NCBI RefSeq assembly: GCF_001514115.1
Contig: NZ_KQ948451.1
Location: forward strand, 828,109 to 892,108
DNA from: Streptomyces olivochromogenes
Lineage (GTDB): Bacteria > Actinomycetota > Actinomycetes > Streptomycetales > Streptomycetaceae
Reading direction: 5' to 3'
Length of the DNA stretch: 64,000 nt
Positions 63,735 through 64,000 of the stretch are shown here, in pieces. The notes beneath the pieces were generated by a model. The model was not told the DNA's origin. It saw only the letters and a program-made list of their open reading frames with translations, and did not search any database. The position numbers and the translations under genes are program-made. How positions within the stretch are numbered: position 1 is the first letter of the stretch; the number at the start of each line of letters is the position of its first letter.

Positions 63735-64000
63735 CTCCCCCAAGCTCACGCGGCGTCCGGAGTGGGTGGCCCTGGAGGACCACCGCGCGGACGGTCTGCT
63801 CCACCCGCAACTGCGTGAGCTGTTCGCCGCCGACCCCGCGCGCGCCGAGCGCTATGTCGTGCGGGTCGGCGATCTGCGGATCGACTACTCCAAGCACCTG
63901 ATCACGGACGAGACCCTCGCCCTCCTCCAGGAACTGGCCACCGCCACGGATGTGTTCGGACTGCGGGACGCCATGTTCCGCGGCGAGAGGATCAACGTCA
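63727..64000 (+). CDS. pgi: Glucose-6-phosphate isomerase, 3' truncated by the window
   Basis: The first 91 residues of a Pgi-type protein: RRPEWVALEDHRADG, LRELFAADPARAERYVVRVGDLRIDYSKHLITDETLALL, then LRDAMFRGERIN. These match the N-terminus of bacterial glucose-6-phosphate isomerases. The frame is open to the last base, so catalytic residues lie outside. It overlaps opcA by 8 bases and extends the pentose phosphate operon. Confidence 0.9.
   Translation, partial: MSDSPKLTRRPEWVALEDHRADGLLHPQLRELFAADPARAERYVVRVGDLRIDYSKHLITDETLALLQELATATDVFGLRDAMFRGERINV

Overview
The window is high-GC actinobacterial chromosome, almost certainly Streptomyces. The GC bias at third codon positions is extreme, GTG starts and 1-4 base start/stop overlaps are common, and twin-arginine and lipoprotein signals are frequent. 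The right end carries the Streptomyces pentose-phosphate block tkt-tal-zwf-opcA-pgi. No tRNA, rRNA, CRISPR array, insertion sequence or prophage was seen. Both ends cut a gene: a substrate-binding protein on the left and pgi on the right.

Left third. Positions 1-3014 hold an SsuABC/ThiXYZ-like importer with two different permeases. Positions 3022-9009 (minus strand) hold a maltose/maltodextrin module malR-malE-malF-malG plus a GH13 alpha-glucosidase. Positions 9073-18846 (minus strand) form one long gene train: a Pot-type ABC importer, a three-part flavoprotein dehydrogenase (FAD subunit, 2Fe-2S subunit, FAD/NAD subunit with BFD cluster), a DapA-family enzyme, a two-cysteine hydroxyproline epimerase and a GntR regulator. 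Together these read as the trans-4-hydroxy-L-proline route to alpha-ketoglutarate semialdehyde. A divergent GntR gene overlaps a Cache-domain sensor gene at 18960-20523.

Middle. Positions 20555-26393 contain the least explained set: a stand-alone MmyB-type ligand-binding protein diverging from an XRE regulator, an HExxH (ImmA/IrrE-like) protease, a seven-helix MAB_1171c-like membrane protein and an FAD oxidoreductase, all tightly coupled, then a convergent alpha/beta hydrolase. Next come a small conserved protein, an Sfp-type phosphopantetheinyl transferase overlapping a metallophosphoesterase, an ATP-grasp enzyme behind a leader with two hairpins, and a secreted GH18 chitinase with DasR-type operators. 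A broken sulfotransferase fragment lies at 31829-32089. Positions 32156-44737 form a glycan-use locus: GH38 alpha-mannosidase, GH4 glycosidase and DeoR repressor on the minus strand, diverging from a PfkB sugar kinase, ABC importer and GH2 beta-galactosidase. Two exported metal-dependent phosphoesterase-type proteins follow.

Right third. Positions 48449-52227 (minus strand) are an acyl-CoA-type catabolic operon (SDR, amidohydrolase, acyl-CoA ligase, MaoC hydratase) facing a MarR-IclR regulator pair. Then come an L,D-transpeptidase lipoprotein, a secreted GH16 glucanase with CBM6 under a 22-base perfect palindrome, an AraC regulator, and the divergent pentose-phosphate operon running off the right edge.
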